Assembly (NCBI RefSeq): GCF_002968635.1
Contig: NZ_PVBN01000001.1
Coordinates: 310,001 to 374,000, forward strand
DNA: 64,000 nt
Direction: 5' to 3'
DNA from: Neorhizobium alkalisoli
GTDB lineage: Bacteria > Pseudomonadota > Alphaproteobacteria > Rhizobiales > Rhizobiaceae
Notes under the pieces: model-generated
Databases searched by the model: none
Told to the model about the DNA's origin: nothing
Seen by the model: only the letters and a program-made list of their open reading frames with translations
Program-made: the position numbers and the translations under genes
Shown here: positions 9,549 to 17,577 of the stretch, in pieces
How the letters are laid out: every line of letters begins with the position of its first letter
How positions within the stretch are numbered: position 1 is the stretch's first letter

Positions 9549-10087
9549 TGGTCAAACTCCTTCTTACCGGCTTATGGGTCTGCGTCGTCACGCTCGGAGC
9601 GGTGTATTTCTCCGTCCAGATGTCGGCCGCGCCTGCGCCGGTCGATGAGGAAGCCAGGAAGAAGGAGCTCCTCGAACTGGTCCGTGGAGAATCGATCACC
9701 ATTCCGGTGATTTCGGATGGAGCGATCAGCGGCTACTTTCTGAGCCGCGTCTCGTTCATGATGGACAAGGAAAAGATCAAGGGCGTCAAGCTTCCGATGA
9801 CGGAGCTGACCACCGACGAGCTTTTCACGCTGCTGATCGGCAACAAGATGGTCGATCTCAGCAAGCCAGGCGCCTTCGAACTCGAGAAATTTCGTTCGAG
9901 CATCAAGGACGACCTGAACAAGAAACTGGGCGATGGCCTTGTGGCGGAAGTGCTGGTCGAGCAGCTCGACTACCTTTCCAAGGAGGACATCCGCAACAAT
10001 GCCTCGCGCGGCAACAAGAACCCCAATCCCGGCAAGAAGATTGTTGAAGGGGTGAAGGTCGAGGAGCCGAAATCGACAGGGCACTAG
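9548..10087 (+). CDS. Membrane-anchored periplasmic protein of the flagellar operon (unknown)
   Basis: The 179-residue product has one N-terminal hydrophobic segment (residues about 3-26, LLLTGLWVCVVTLGAVYFSV) with a short positive start, so most of it is probably periplasmic and anchored to the inner membrane. The body is soluble with mixed charge; the tail is Lys/Asn/Pro-rich. I do not recognise a domain. One-base overlap with the FlgN-like gene and a strong terminator 29 bp downstream mark it as the last gene of the flagellar operon, so a role in motor or basal-body assembly is a fair inference. Confidence 0.65.
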   Translation: MVKLLLTGLWVCVVTLGAVYFSVQMSAAPAPVDEEARKKELLELVRGESITIPVISDGAISGYFLSRVSFMMDKEKIKGVKLPMTELTTDELFTLLIGNKMVDLSKPGAFELEKFRSSIKDDLNKKLGDGLVAEVLVEQLDYLSKEDIRNNASRGNKNPNPGKKIVEGVKVEEPKSTGH

Positions 10088-10116
10088 CCCGATACCACTC
10101 AAGTGATTGAAGAACG

Positions 10117-10142
10117 GGCCGGCCGATGTGCCGGCCTTTTTT
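10117..10142 (+). terminator. Intrinsic terminator closing the flagellar operon
   Basis: Arms ggccggc (10117-10123) and gccggcc (10130-10136) enclose a six-base loop and are followed by six T residues (10137-10142). It lies 29 bp after the last flagellar gene. Confidence 0.9.
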
Positions 10143-10263
10143 ATTGCTCAAAATCCCGAAAACGCACGGGTCTCTCGCATTTTAACGATCGATTTAAATG
10201 CGGCTTCAGCGCGCCCTGTTATTGGTCGACCGAGATTGGACCTTCCCTTTGTTGAGCGCAGTG

Positions 10264-10917
10264 ATGAACGCATCCGGAGAATTCCCGACATCCGCTTCGT
10301 CCGAGAACCTGTTTGGATTGCGGGTGTGCGACCTTGGCTGGAATGCTGCGCTCAGCTTTGTCGAGGGGCTGGTCTCGCTGCGAGGCAACCGGGCGACAGT
10401 CGCGTTTCTGGATAGTCGCAACGTCCTGCGCCAGCTCATTGATCCGGCCTATCGAAGCGAGCTTGACCGTCGCCTGATCTTGCCGAGTGGGGGCCGCGTC
10501 CTCGGGATGCTTTCGAAGGGCTTGCGGGAGAAGGCTCCGCCGGCGCGGTTCTCAGCAGCCACTTTCCTTCCTGCGCTCCTGACTTTCCTCGAAAAGAGCT
10601 GTCGGATCGGTATTGCCGGTGGGGATGTTGCTCGCTTGACGTCTCTTCGAGACCACTTTGCTCGTCATGCCCCGTGGCACGAGATCGTCGTGGTTAATCC
10701 GGGACTGGAACCGCCTCGGGACCTCGACTTCGTCGTCGTGGATGCGGAGACGACGGCACAGGAAGGCCGGATCGAGCGCTGGCTTATGCCGGCTCATGCT
10801 GGGCTGGTGATATTTGCAGGGTCGGGCCTCTTTGGCCTTCTGAAGAACAAGCCGGTTCGAACCCGTCGGAGAAGCGGCGGCCTGCTACCCCAATCCCTCA
10901 TCGGCGTGAGAAGTTAA
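10264..10917 (+). CDS. Degenerate WecG/TagA/CpsF-like protein
   Basis: The protein (217 residues from this start) has the layout of the WecG/TagA glycosyltransferase family: an opening NLFGLRVCDLGWNAALSFVE like the family's first strand-helix, then RATVAFLDSRNVLRQLIDP (the place of the family's NxxN region), and CRIGIAGGDVARLTSLRDHF (the family's LGG nucleotide-sugar strand). The usual catalytic Asp-Gly and RVTGTD motifs are replaced by LPSGGRVLGM and PARFSAATF, so it may be inactive. A longer version from ATG 10198 is possible; neither start has a clear ribosome site. It precedes a Wzz-like gene, so a polysaccharide role is inferred. Confidence 0.55.
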   Translation: MNASGEFPTSASSENLFGLRVCDLGWNAALSFVEGLVSLRGNRATVAFLDSRNVLRQLIDPAYRSELDRRLILPSGGRVLGMLSKGLREKAPPARFSAATFLPALLTFLEKSCRIGIAGGDVARLTSLRDHFARHAPWHEIVVVNPGLEPPRDLDFVVVDAETTAQEGRIERWLMPAHAGLVIFAGSGLFGLLKNKPVRTRRRSGGLLPQSLIGVRS

Positions 10918-11001
10918 CTCTTTATTTGCCGTAAAAATTTAGACTGCCTTAATCAGCGGCAACCTCCGGGATGCCGAAAGCACGGTTATTGCGGTCGCCC
11001 C

Positions 11002-12744
11002 ATGTATCAACCGGCGAATTTTGATGAAGAGCAGGATTTCAAACCGGACGCTTCGCGATCCGGTCTCGGCTCTGTCGTTTCCCGCTTGCGATGGTCACTG
11101 TGGAAAACGGGCGCTGCGATGCTGGTTGGCGGAGCTTTGCCTCTGCTGTTCAGCGATAGCCTCCCGCAAACCTACGAGGCAGCCACCCGGCTGAAAGTCG
11201 AGGCGGCCAGCGAAAGTGCGGTCGAGGGTGCCCTGACTGCGCTCCGTTCCAAACAGGTTCTCGACAACCTTGCCCGCGCGCTGAACCTTCGGCGTGACGG
11301 CGAATTTGCCGTGGACCGCCCGAGTGTCGTTCGGGTCGTGTCGGATATCGTCTCCGGCAACGAGATGACCGTTTCGCAGGCGGAAAATCGGCTGCGTGAA
11401 CGCCTCTCGCAGGCGATTACCACCGGTTACGATCGAGGGGCGGATCGGGTTGTGATCTCGGCTGCCGCGGTGGATGCGGGTGAGGCCGCAAAGATCGCCA
11501 ACATGCTGGGAGATACATTCCGTAACGAACTTACGGCCGCAGGCGCCACGATGTCGGAGCCTGTGGTCGAAAAGCTTCGCCAGACCCTTGAACGCGCGGA
11601 GGCAGCGCTTGCCGGTTTCGCGGAGGAGACAGGCGGACAGAAGCTTGCCGAACTGCGCCGAAGTCAAAGTGAAAAAGAGCAACTGGCCGCAGAACTGGTC
11701 GAGGCGCAAGCGCAGCTCGCGGACCTCAAATCGAGGGCCGCGCGGGCATCCGCCATGACGCTGGAAGACGTGCTTAACAAGCCGCTGCCCGATAGTCTGG
11801 ATTATACGGGCCTTGAGTATCAGCGCCAACGGCATGTCGAGGCGAAGCTCGCCGTCGATCAACTCTCAGGCAATCTCGGCCCGCGCCATCCGCGCCTTCT
11901 CGCCGCGCAGGCTGCGCTGCAGGAGGTTCGGCTGGACATCCAGAAGACGCTGAAGCAACTTTCGGCGACGCTGCGTCAGCAGGAGACGGCGGCTGGCCGA
12001 AATCTGGCCGAGCTGAGGAACAAGCAGGTCCGAAAACCGGATGACAAGGAAATAGCCGATTCCGCTGCACGACTTGCTGCGCTAGAGGGGACGGCAAAAG
12101 AAGCGCGCCAGAACTATCTTGATGCCCTTCATCGATCGGAAGTGCAAGCGGCCCCGCCGACTGCCAAGGTAGAAGTCCTGAGCCCTGCCACGGCGGAAGC
12201 CGCGCAGACCGTGGGGCTGTCGATAATGGAGGTATCGGGTGCCGGCGCTGTGATCGGCCTTTGCTTTGGCCTTGCCTTCGCCGGCCTCGCGCGTCGCAAG
12301 TCGGCATTGGGCGGCATGGATGATGAGCCCGCATTTGATCATGCCGAAGAGGCCGCGCCGGCTCGCCGATGGTCAACGGAAGCTGTCGATCCTGTCGAGA
12401 TGTTCGACGATCCGGAGGATCCCGACTATTACGAGCCAGCTCGAGACTTTCCGGCATCTCGCATAAATCCCCGCTACACGGTGCCGGCCAACGATGCGCC
12501 GCTTGCCGAGCAGATCCGCGAAATGCTGATCGCCAACCGCAGACCATCGCGCGAGATCGACCTGCCGCCGCTGGTTGCGGCCGTGATGTCGGGCGGCAGC
12601 GCTCCCCCCCCATCTTACAGCGTGGCACGATCGTCGCCGCAGCATGTCCGGAAAGCGGAAGAGGTTCGCGAACTGCGCCGTAACATGACGGAGCTTCGGG
12701 AGAGGGTTCAGTCCTATTCCGCCCGTCGCGGCTCCGCCCGATAA
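11002..12744 (+). CDS. Wzz/GumC-like polysaccharide co-polymerase without kinase domain
   Basis: The 580-residue protein has membrane segments at about 33-52 (WKTGAAMLVGGALPLLFS) and about 405-428 (SGAGAVIGLCFGLAFAGLA). Between them is a Wzz-type periplasmic domain beginning TYEAATRLKVEAASES, and long coiled coils at about 190-250 and 290-390. Such proteins set chain length in polysaccharide export. The C-terminal cytoplasmic part (430-580) is acidic and low in order, and has no Walker A motif, so the tyrosine-kinase half of ExoP/Wzc is missing. No polymerase, flippase or export porin is seen nearby. Confidence 0.75.
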   Translation: MYQPANFDEEQDFKPDASRSGLGSVVSRLRWSLWKTGAAMLVGGALPLLFSDSLPQTYEAATRLKVEAASESAVEGALTALRSKQVLDNLARALNLRRDGEFAVDRPSVVRVVSDIVSGNEMTVSQAENRLRERLSQAITTGYDRGADRVVISAAAVDAGEAAKIANMLGDTFRNELTAAGATMSEPVVEKLRQTLERAEAALAGFAEETGGQKLAELRRSQSEKEQLAAELVEAQAQLADLKSRAARASAMTLEDVLNKPLPDSLDYTGLEYQRQRHVEAKLAVDQLSGNLGPRHPRLLAAQAALQEVRLDIQKTLKQLSATLRQQETAAGRNLAELRNKQVRKPDDKEIADSAARLAALEGTAKEARQNYLDALHRSEVQAAPPTAKVEVLSPATAEAAQTVGLSIMEVSGAGAVIGLCFGLAFAGLARRKSALGGMDDEPAFDHAEEAAPARRWSTEAVDPVEMFDDPEDPDYYEPARDFPASRINPRYTVPANDAPLAEQIREMLIANRRPSREIDLPPLVAAVMSGGSAPPPSYSVARSSPQHVRKAEEVRELRRNMTELRERVQSYSARRGSAR

Positions 12745-12870
12745 TAAGGGCGCCTGCGACACCGAATCAGCTTGCTTTTGCCGTCTGCGACCAGCATAGG
12801 GCGTTGGCGGGCAAATCCGACTGATACCCGCTTTGTAGATTGACGGCGGTTTCAAGCGGGAGGTTGACGC

Positions 12871-13770
12871 GTGGCTGTAGTGATCGATGGCAAAGAGGCG
12901 GCGGCATCCGTGATTGCAGCCGTAACCGAGGCGGCCGCTTCTCTTGAGAGGGAAACGGGCGTCAAGCCGGGTCTAGCGGTCGTCATCGTAGGCAACGATC
13001 CGGCGAGCCATGCCTATGTGAATTCCAAGAGCAAGATGGCCAAGCAGTGCGGGTTCAATTCGATCCAGCACAGCCTTGCTGAAGAGACAACGCAGGAAGA
13101 GCTTGAAGAGCTCGTCGCTGGCTTGAATGCCGATCCGGCTGTCCACGGTATTCTCGTGCAGCTTCCTCTGCCGAAACATCTGAAGGCGGAACCGGTGATC
13201 CTCTCGATTTCGCCGGAAAAGGACGTTGACGGACTGCATGTCGTCAATGCCGGCAAGATCGCGACCGGCGACCTGGAAACTGGTCTCATTTCCTGCACCC
13301 CGGCTGGCGCAATGCTGCTCGTCAATCGCATCCACGGCCGCGATCTTTCGGGCCTCAACGCCGTGGTCATCGGCCGCTCCAACCTTTTCGGCAAGCCGAT
13401 GGGCCTGTTGCTGCTCGCCGCCAACGCGACCGTAACCATGGCGCATTCCAAGACGAAAGATCTCGCCTCCGTCTGCCGCAACGCCGATATCCTCGTCGCG
13501 GCCGTGGGACGACCGCAGATGGTGAAGGCGGATTGGGTGAAGCCCGGCGCAACCGTCATAGACGTCGGTATCAACCGCGTGCCCGCCCCGGACAAGGGTG
13601 AGGGAAAGACCCGTCTTGTTGGGGACGTCTCGTATGCGGATACGGCAGACATCGCCGGCGCCATCACGCCCGTACCGGGCGGTGTCGGTCCTATGACCAT
13701 CGCCATGCTGATGGCCAACACGGTGGTCGCGGCCTATCGCACTGCCGGAAAAACCGCTCCCAGATTCTAA
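12871..13770 (+). CDS. folD: Methylenetetrahydrofolate dehydrogenase / cyclohydrolase FolD
   Basis: FolD interconverts 5,10-methylene-THF and 10-formyl-THF through methenyl-THF with NADP, feeding purine and formyl-Met synthesis. The 299-residue cytosolic protein has [10 protein letters not shown] at residues 49-58 with catalytic Tyr49 and Lys53, the QLPLPKHL and [10 protein letters not shown] motifs, a Rossmann [13 protein letters not shown], and the closing [10 protein letters not shown] signature. Length is normal. It starts with GTG; gggagg lies about eight bases upstream and is partly inside a possible hairpin (12827-12860). Its stop codon overlaps the operator-like motif of the agl operon. 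Confidence 0.96.
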   Translation: MAVVIDGKEAAASVIAAVTEAAASLERETGVKPGLAVVIVGNDPASHAYVNSKSKMAKQCGFNSIQHSLAEETTQEELEELVAGLNADPAVHGILVQLPLPKHLKAEPVILSISPEKDVDGLHVVNAGKIATGDLETGLISCTPAGAMLLVNRIHGRDLSGLNAVVIGRSNLFGKPMGLLLLAANATVTMAHSKTKDLASVCRNADILVAAVGRPQMVKADWVKPGATVIDVGINRVPAPDKGEGKTRLVGDVSYADTADIAGAITPVPGGVGPMTIAMLMANTVVAAYRTAGKTAPRF

Positions 13771-13780
13771 TCGATTTAGA
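13766..13780. promoter_or_regulatory. LacI-type operator candidate upstream of aglE
   Basis: The sequence tctaatcgatttaga is a near-palindrome around a central CG (aatcgatt), the usual design of LacI-family operators. Twelve of its bases (ctaatcgattta) recur exactly upstream of zwf at 25055-25066. It overlaps the folD stop codon and lies about 130 bp before aglE. AglR is a LacI-family repressor in Sinorhizobium, but no aglR gene is in this window. Confidence 0.5.
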
Positions 13781-13866
13781 TATAAGCTTTCCAATATTCT
13801 GGATGCCGCGACCGGAGGGGTTGACTCCTCAGCAAGAGCGTTAAATCTCTCTCAATGTTTTGGAAC

Positions 13867-13894
13867 TCCCGGCTGGGTAGAAAAAACGCCGGGA
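13867..13894 (+). other. Hairpin in the aglE leader
   Basis: tcccggc (13867-13873) pairs with gccggga (13888-13894) around a 14-base A-rich loop. It ends 18 bases before the aglE start and just before the ribosome site gggaggg. It may stabilise the leader or affect translation. Confidence 0.45.
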
Positions 13895-13912
13895 CAATGG
13901 GAGGGTGATTTC

Positions 13913-15274
13913 ATGAAGACTTCATTTTGGATAGGCACCGCACTCGCGGTGGTTCTCGCCGGCAGCGCGGTCGCCCAGGAACTCAAGTTTGCGCCGGGCC
14001 AGGACGCGCGCTTCAACTGGAAGAGCTACGAAGACTTCAAGGCGGCGAATGGGAATCTCAAGGGGCAGAACCTGACGCTTTTCGGTCCGTGGCGCGGTGA
14101 GGACGAGGTGCTCTTCAACAGCGTTCTCGCTTTTTTCAATGCGGCGACTGGCATCAACGGCCGTTATTCTTCTTCCGAAAACTACGAGCAGCAGATCGTC
14201 ATCGATACGCAGGCCGGCTCCCCGCCGAACATCGCCATCATTCCGCAGCCCGGCCTTCTGGCTGATCTGGCCACCAAGGGGTTCCTGACGCCGCTCGGCC
14301 AGGAGAACTCCGACTGGGTCAAGACCAACTACGGCTCGGGCGAGGACTGGATCCGCTACGGCACCTACAAGGGCAAGGACGGAAAGGAGGCTTATTTTGG
14401 CTTCCCGTTCAAGGCCGATTTCAAATCCATGGTGTGGTACGTGCCCGAGAACTTCGAGGAGGCGGGGTATGAGGTTCCGAAGACCATGGAGGAGCTGATC
14501 AAGCTCAGCGACCAGATCGTCGAGGACGGCGGCGTTCCGTGGTGCATCGGTCTCGGCTCCGGAGGCGCAACGGGTTGGCCTGCAACCGACTGGGTTGAAG
14601 ACATGATGCTGCGCACCCAGACCCCGGAAACCTATGACAAGTGGGTAAGCAACGAGATCAAGTTTGACGATCCGGCTGTAGTGGGCGCGATCGAGGAATT
14701 CGGCAAATTCGCCAAGAATGCCAGATATGTCAGCGGTGGAGTTGCAGCCGTTTCCTCCACCGACTTCCGCGACAGCCCGAAAGGCCTCTTCGGCATTCCA
14801 CCGAAGTGCTACCTGCATCACCAGGCATCCTTCGTGCCGTCCTTCTTTCCGCCGGATACGAAACTCGGCACCGATGCCGACTTCTTCTACCTGCCCACCT
14901 ATGCTTCGAAGCCCGAGCTGGGAACGCCGGTCCTCGGCGCCGGCACGATGTTTGCCATCACCAAGGATTCTCCAGCCGCCAAGGCATTCATCGAGTTCTT
15001 GAAGACGCCGATTGCCCATGAGGTCTGGATGGCGCAATCATCGTTCCTGACGCCGTTCAAGGGCGCCAGTCCGGATGCTTACGCCAACGAGGTCATGAAG
15101 AAGCAGGGTGAGCTTCTGACCACCGCGACGACCTTCCGCTTCGACGCCTCCGACCTGATGCCAGGCAAGATCGGCGCTGGCGCGTTCTGGACCGGCATGG
15201 TCGATTATGTCGGCGGCAAGGATGCCAAGACGGTCGCAACCGACATTCAGAAGGCCTGGGACGGCCTGAAGTAA
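13913..15274 (+). CDS. aglE: Alpha-glucoside ABC transporter, periplasmic binding protein AglE
   Basis: AglE binds sucrose, trehalose, maltose and related alpha-glucosides in the periplasm and delivers them to AglFG-K. The 453-residue protein has a clear signal peptide (SFWIGTALAVVLAGSAVAQ, cleavage after about residue 22) and a family-1 solute-binding fold; GSPPNIAIIPQPGLLADL and a GAGTMFAITKDSPAAKAFIEF motif are typical of ExtCBP1. It is first in aglE-F-G-A-K. The ribosome site gggaggg sits seven bases before ATG. The gene is separated from aglF by a GC hairpin, as is common when the binding protein needs higher output. Confidence 0.93.
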   Translation: MKTSFWIGTALAVVLAGSAVAQELKFAPGQDARFNWKSYEDFKAANGNLKGQNLTLFGPWRGEDEVLFNSVLAFFNAATGINGRYSSSENYEQQIVIDTQAGSPPNIAIIPQPGLLADLATKGFLTPLGQENSDWVKTNYGSGEDWIRYGTYKGKDGKEAYFGFPFKADFKSMVWYVPENFEEAGYEVPKTMEELIKLSDQIVEDGGVPWCIGLGSGGATGWPATDWVEDMMLRTQTPETYDKWVSNEIKFDDPAVVGAIEEFGKFAKNARYVSGGVAAVSSTDFRDSPKGLFGIPPKCYLHHQASFVPSFFPPDTKLGTDADFFYLPTYASKPELGTPVLGAGTMFAITKDSPAAKAFIEFLKTPIAHEVWMAQSSFLTPFKGASPDAYANEVMKKQGELLTTATTFRFDASDLMPGKIGAGAFWTGMVDYVGGKDAKTVATDIQKAWDGLK

Positions 15275-15299
15275 CCCGTCGCGCATGATCCACACTTCG

Positions 15300-15321
15300 C
15301 CGCGCCGGCTCTTCGGCGCGG
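15300..15321 (+). other. Intercistronic hairpin between aglE and aglF
   Basis: ccgcgccg (15300-15307) pairs with cggcgcgg (15314-15321) around gctctt. There is no T-run. In binding-protein operons such hairpins usually shield the 3' end of the first gene's mRNA, raising it over the permease genes. Confidence 0.6.
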
Positions 15322-15365
15322 TGTCTGCAGAAAAATCCGGAAAAATCGGTGAAAAGGGGAGAGGC

Positions 15366-16379
15366 ATGATATCGCAGGTCGTTTCAGCCGTCGGCGTTGT
15401 GATCGCCGGCGTTTTCGTCTGTGCCTTGTATTACTGGCTCTCCGACAAAATCCTGCAAGTCGTTTTCCCCGTGCCGGTGGACAATGTCCACGCCGCCTCG
15501 GTCAATCTCAACCGGCGGGCCATGATACGCCCCTGGCTGTTCCTGGCGCCGGCCCTCATCCTGCTGGTCGTCTATCTGGTCTATCCGGTTGTCGCGACGT
15601 TCATCCTGTCCTTCCACGACCGGTCGGGCGGAAATTTCGTGGGCCTCTCGAACTATCGCTGGGCCATCCAGGACGCGCAGTTCCGCCAGTCAATCTTCAA
15701 CAATATATTGTGGCTTGCGGTGGTACCGGCGGCCTGCACCTTCTTCGGCCTCGTCATCGCCGTGCTGACCGATCGCATCTGGTGGGGCAATCTGGCCAAG
15801 AGCCTGATTTTCATGCCGATGGCGATCTCCTTCGTAGGCGCCTCCGTCATCTGGAAATTCATCTACGAATATCGCGGCGGCAGCGATACCCAGATCGGTC
15901 TTTTGAACGCTATCGTGCAGTTCTTCGGCGGTGATCCGCAGGTATGGATCTCGCTGCCCTTCTGGAACAACTTCTTCCTCATGGCGATCCTGATCTGGAT
16001 ACAGACCGGTTTCGCCATGGTCATCCTGTCTGCCGCACTTCGTGGTATCCCCGAGGAGACGATCGAGGCCGCGGTCATCGACGGCGCCAGCGGATGGCAG
16101 ATTTTCTGGAAGATCATGGTGCCGCAGATCTGGGGCACGATTGCCGTGGTCTGGACGACGATCACCATTCTCGTCCTGAAAGTCTTCGACATCGTGCTGA
16201 CCATGACCAACGGCCAGTGGAACACCATGGTCCTGGCGAACCTGATGTTCGACTGGATGTTCCGCGGCGGCGGTGACAGCGGGCGAAGCGCGGTGATCGC
16301 GCTCGTCATCATGGCGGCCGTAACGCCGATCATGATCTGGAACATCCGCCAGGCGAACAAGGAAATGGGAGGTCATTGA
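15366..16379 (+). CDS. aglF: Alpha-glucoside ABC transporter permease AglF
   Basis: AglF is one of two inner-membrane permeases of the alpha-glucoside importer. The 337-residue protein has an extra N-terminal membrane segment (about 2-28), then the MalF-type core starting near IRPWLFLAPALILLVVY, with the EAA-like cytoplasmic loop EETIEAAVIDGASGWQIFW at about residues 230-250. I place the start at 15366, where ggggagagg lies three to eleven bases upstream; an upstream in-frame ATG at 15285 has no such site and crosses the hairpin. aglG follows after one base. Confidence 0.92.
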   Translation: MISQVVSAVGVVIAGVFVCALYYWLSDKILQVVFPVPVDNVHAASVNLNRRAMIRPWLFLAPALILLVVYLVYPVVATFILSFHDRSGGNFVGLSNYRWAIQDAQFRQSIFNNILWLAVVPAACTFFGLVIAVLTDRIWWGNLAKSLIFMPMAISFVGASVIWKFIYEYRGGSDTQIGLLNAIVQFFGGDPQVWISLPFWNNFFLMAILIWIQTGFAMVILSAALRGIPEETIEAAVIDGASGWQIFWKIMVPQIWGTIAVVWTTITILVLKVFDIVLTMTNGQWNTMVLANLMFDWMFRGGGDSGRSAVIALVIMAAVTPIMIWNIRQANKEMGGH

Positions 16380-16380
16380 G

Positions 16381-17541
16381 ATGAACGCTGCCTCAAGCCT
16401 CCGCCGCATCGGGCTACCGCGCCTTATCGTCCATCTGTCCGTCCTGGTGATCTGCATCATCTGGCTTATCCCGACGCTCGGCATTCTCGTCACCTCCTTC
16501 CGTGATGCGGGTCAGATTTCCGCATCGGGCTGGTGGACGGCGTTTACCGGCGCGGCCGAGACGAGCGCCGCCCGGCTTGGCGAGCCGTCCACGGCAAAAC
16601 AGGAGGGGACGAATTACGTCATCTCCGGCTCGGTCTTCGAACAGGGTCGGAGCGGAGCGGTGCGGGCCTTCGGCACGCGCGTCGCGGCGCCCACGGAATT
16701 TCAAGTGGGGCAGGCGGCCGACCTCGGAGAGGGTGAGACGCTGACGATCAACGAGGACGGCAGCTACGTCTATACGAAGAACGCTCCCTTTGGCGGCGAG
16801 CGTGGAAAGCGCGTCTATCTCTCCGTTGCGGCGCCGCCTTCATTTACCCTCGACAACTACCGGACCGTGCTGACCTCGCAGGGCATCGGCCAGTCTTTCG
16901 TCAATTCGTTGACGGTCGCGATCCCCGCGACCATCATCCCGATCCTGATCTCCGCCTTTGCCGCCTATGCGCTCTCCTGGATGGAGTTTCCCGGGCGCGC
17001 CCTGATCATCGCCATGGTGGTGGGGCTGATCGTCGTACCCCTGCAGATGTCGCTCATTCCGCTTCTGAGGATGTATAACGAGATCGGCAACTTGTTCGGC
17101 GTGCCGTCACGCAGTTATGCGGGCATATGGCTGGCCCATTCGGCGTTCGGGATGCCGCTCGCGATCTACCTTCTGCGCAACTACATCGCAGGCTTGCCGA
17201 GGGAGATCATCGAATCCGCCCGCGTGGATGGCGCGAGCGACTTCGAGATATTCGTGAAGATCATTCTGCCGCTATCATTCCCGGCTTTGGCATCCTTCTC
17301 CATCTTCCAGTTCCTGTGGACATGGAACGACCTTCTAGTCGCGATGGTCTTCCTCGGTACGGGCAAGGATCAGCTTGTCCTGACCGGCGCGCTCAATGCG
17401 CTGTTGGGTTCCATGGGTGGAAAGTGGGAAATCCTCACCGCCTCTGCCTTCATCACGATTGTCGTGCCGATTATCGTCTTTTTTGCACTTCAACGGTATC
17501 TCGTCCGCGGATTGCTTGCCGGCTCTGTCAAGGGCGGCTGA
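16381..17541 (+). CDS. aglG: Alpha-glucoside ABC transporter permease AglG
   Basis: AglG is the second permease. The 386-residue product has a membrane segment at about 14-38, a large periplasmic insertion from about 45 to 150 (including a DLGEGETLTINEDGSYVYTK beta stretch), then five further membrane segments and the EAA loop PREIIESARVDGASDFEIF at about 275-293. The insertion is an AglG-family trait as far as I recall; ordinary MalG proteins lack it. Starts one base after aglF and ends 36 bp before aglA. Confidence 0.92.
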   Translation: MNAASSLRRIGLPRLIVHLSVLVICIIWLIPTLGILVTSFRDAGQISASGWWTAFTGAAETSAARLGEPSTAKQEGTNYVISGSVFEQGRSGAVRAFGTRVAAPTEFQVGQAADLGEGETLTINEDGSYVYTKNAPFGGERGKRVYLSVAAPPSFTLDNYRTVLTSQGIGQSFVNSLTVAIPATIIPILISAFAAYALSWMEFPGRALIIAMVVGLIVVPLQMSLIPLLRMYNEIGNLFGVPSRSYAGIWLAHSAFGMPLAIYLLRNYIAGLPREIIESARVDGASDFEIFVKIILPLSFPALASFSIFQFLWTWNDLLVAMVFLGTGKDQLVLTGALNALLGSMGGKWEILTASAFITIVVPIIVFFALQRYLVRGLLAGSVKGG

Positions 17542-17577
17542 GCCGCGGCTTAAATTGTGTCAACTACAGGATATTGA

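Noticed and set aside
10181..10200. Third copy of the agl/zwf motif upstream of the WecG-like gene
   Set aside because: Only the gatcgattta part matches and the left half differs, so it is not counted as an operator.
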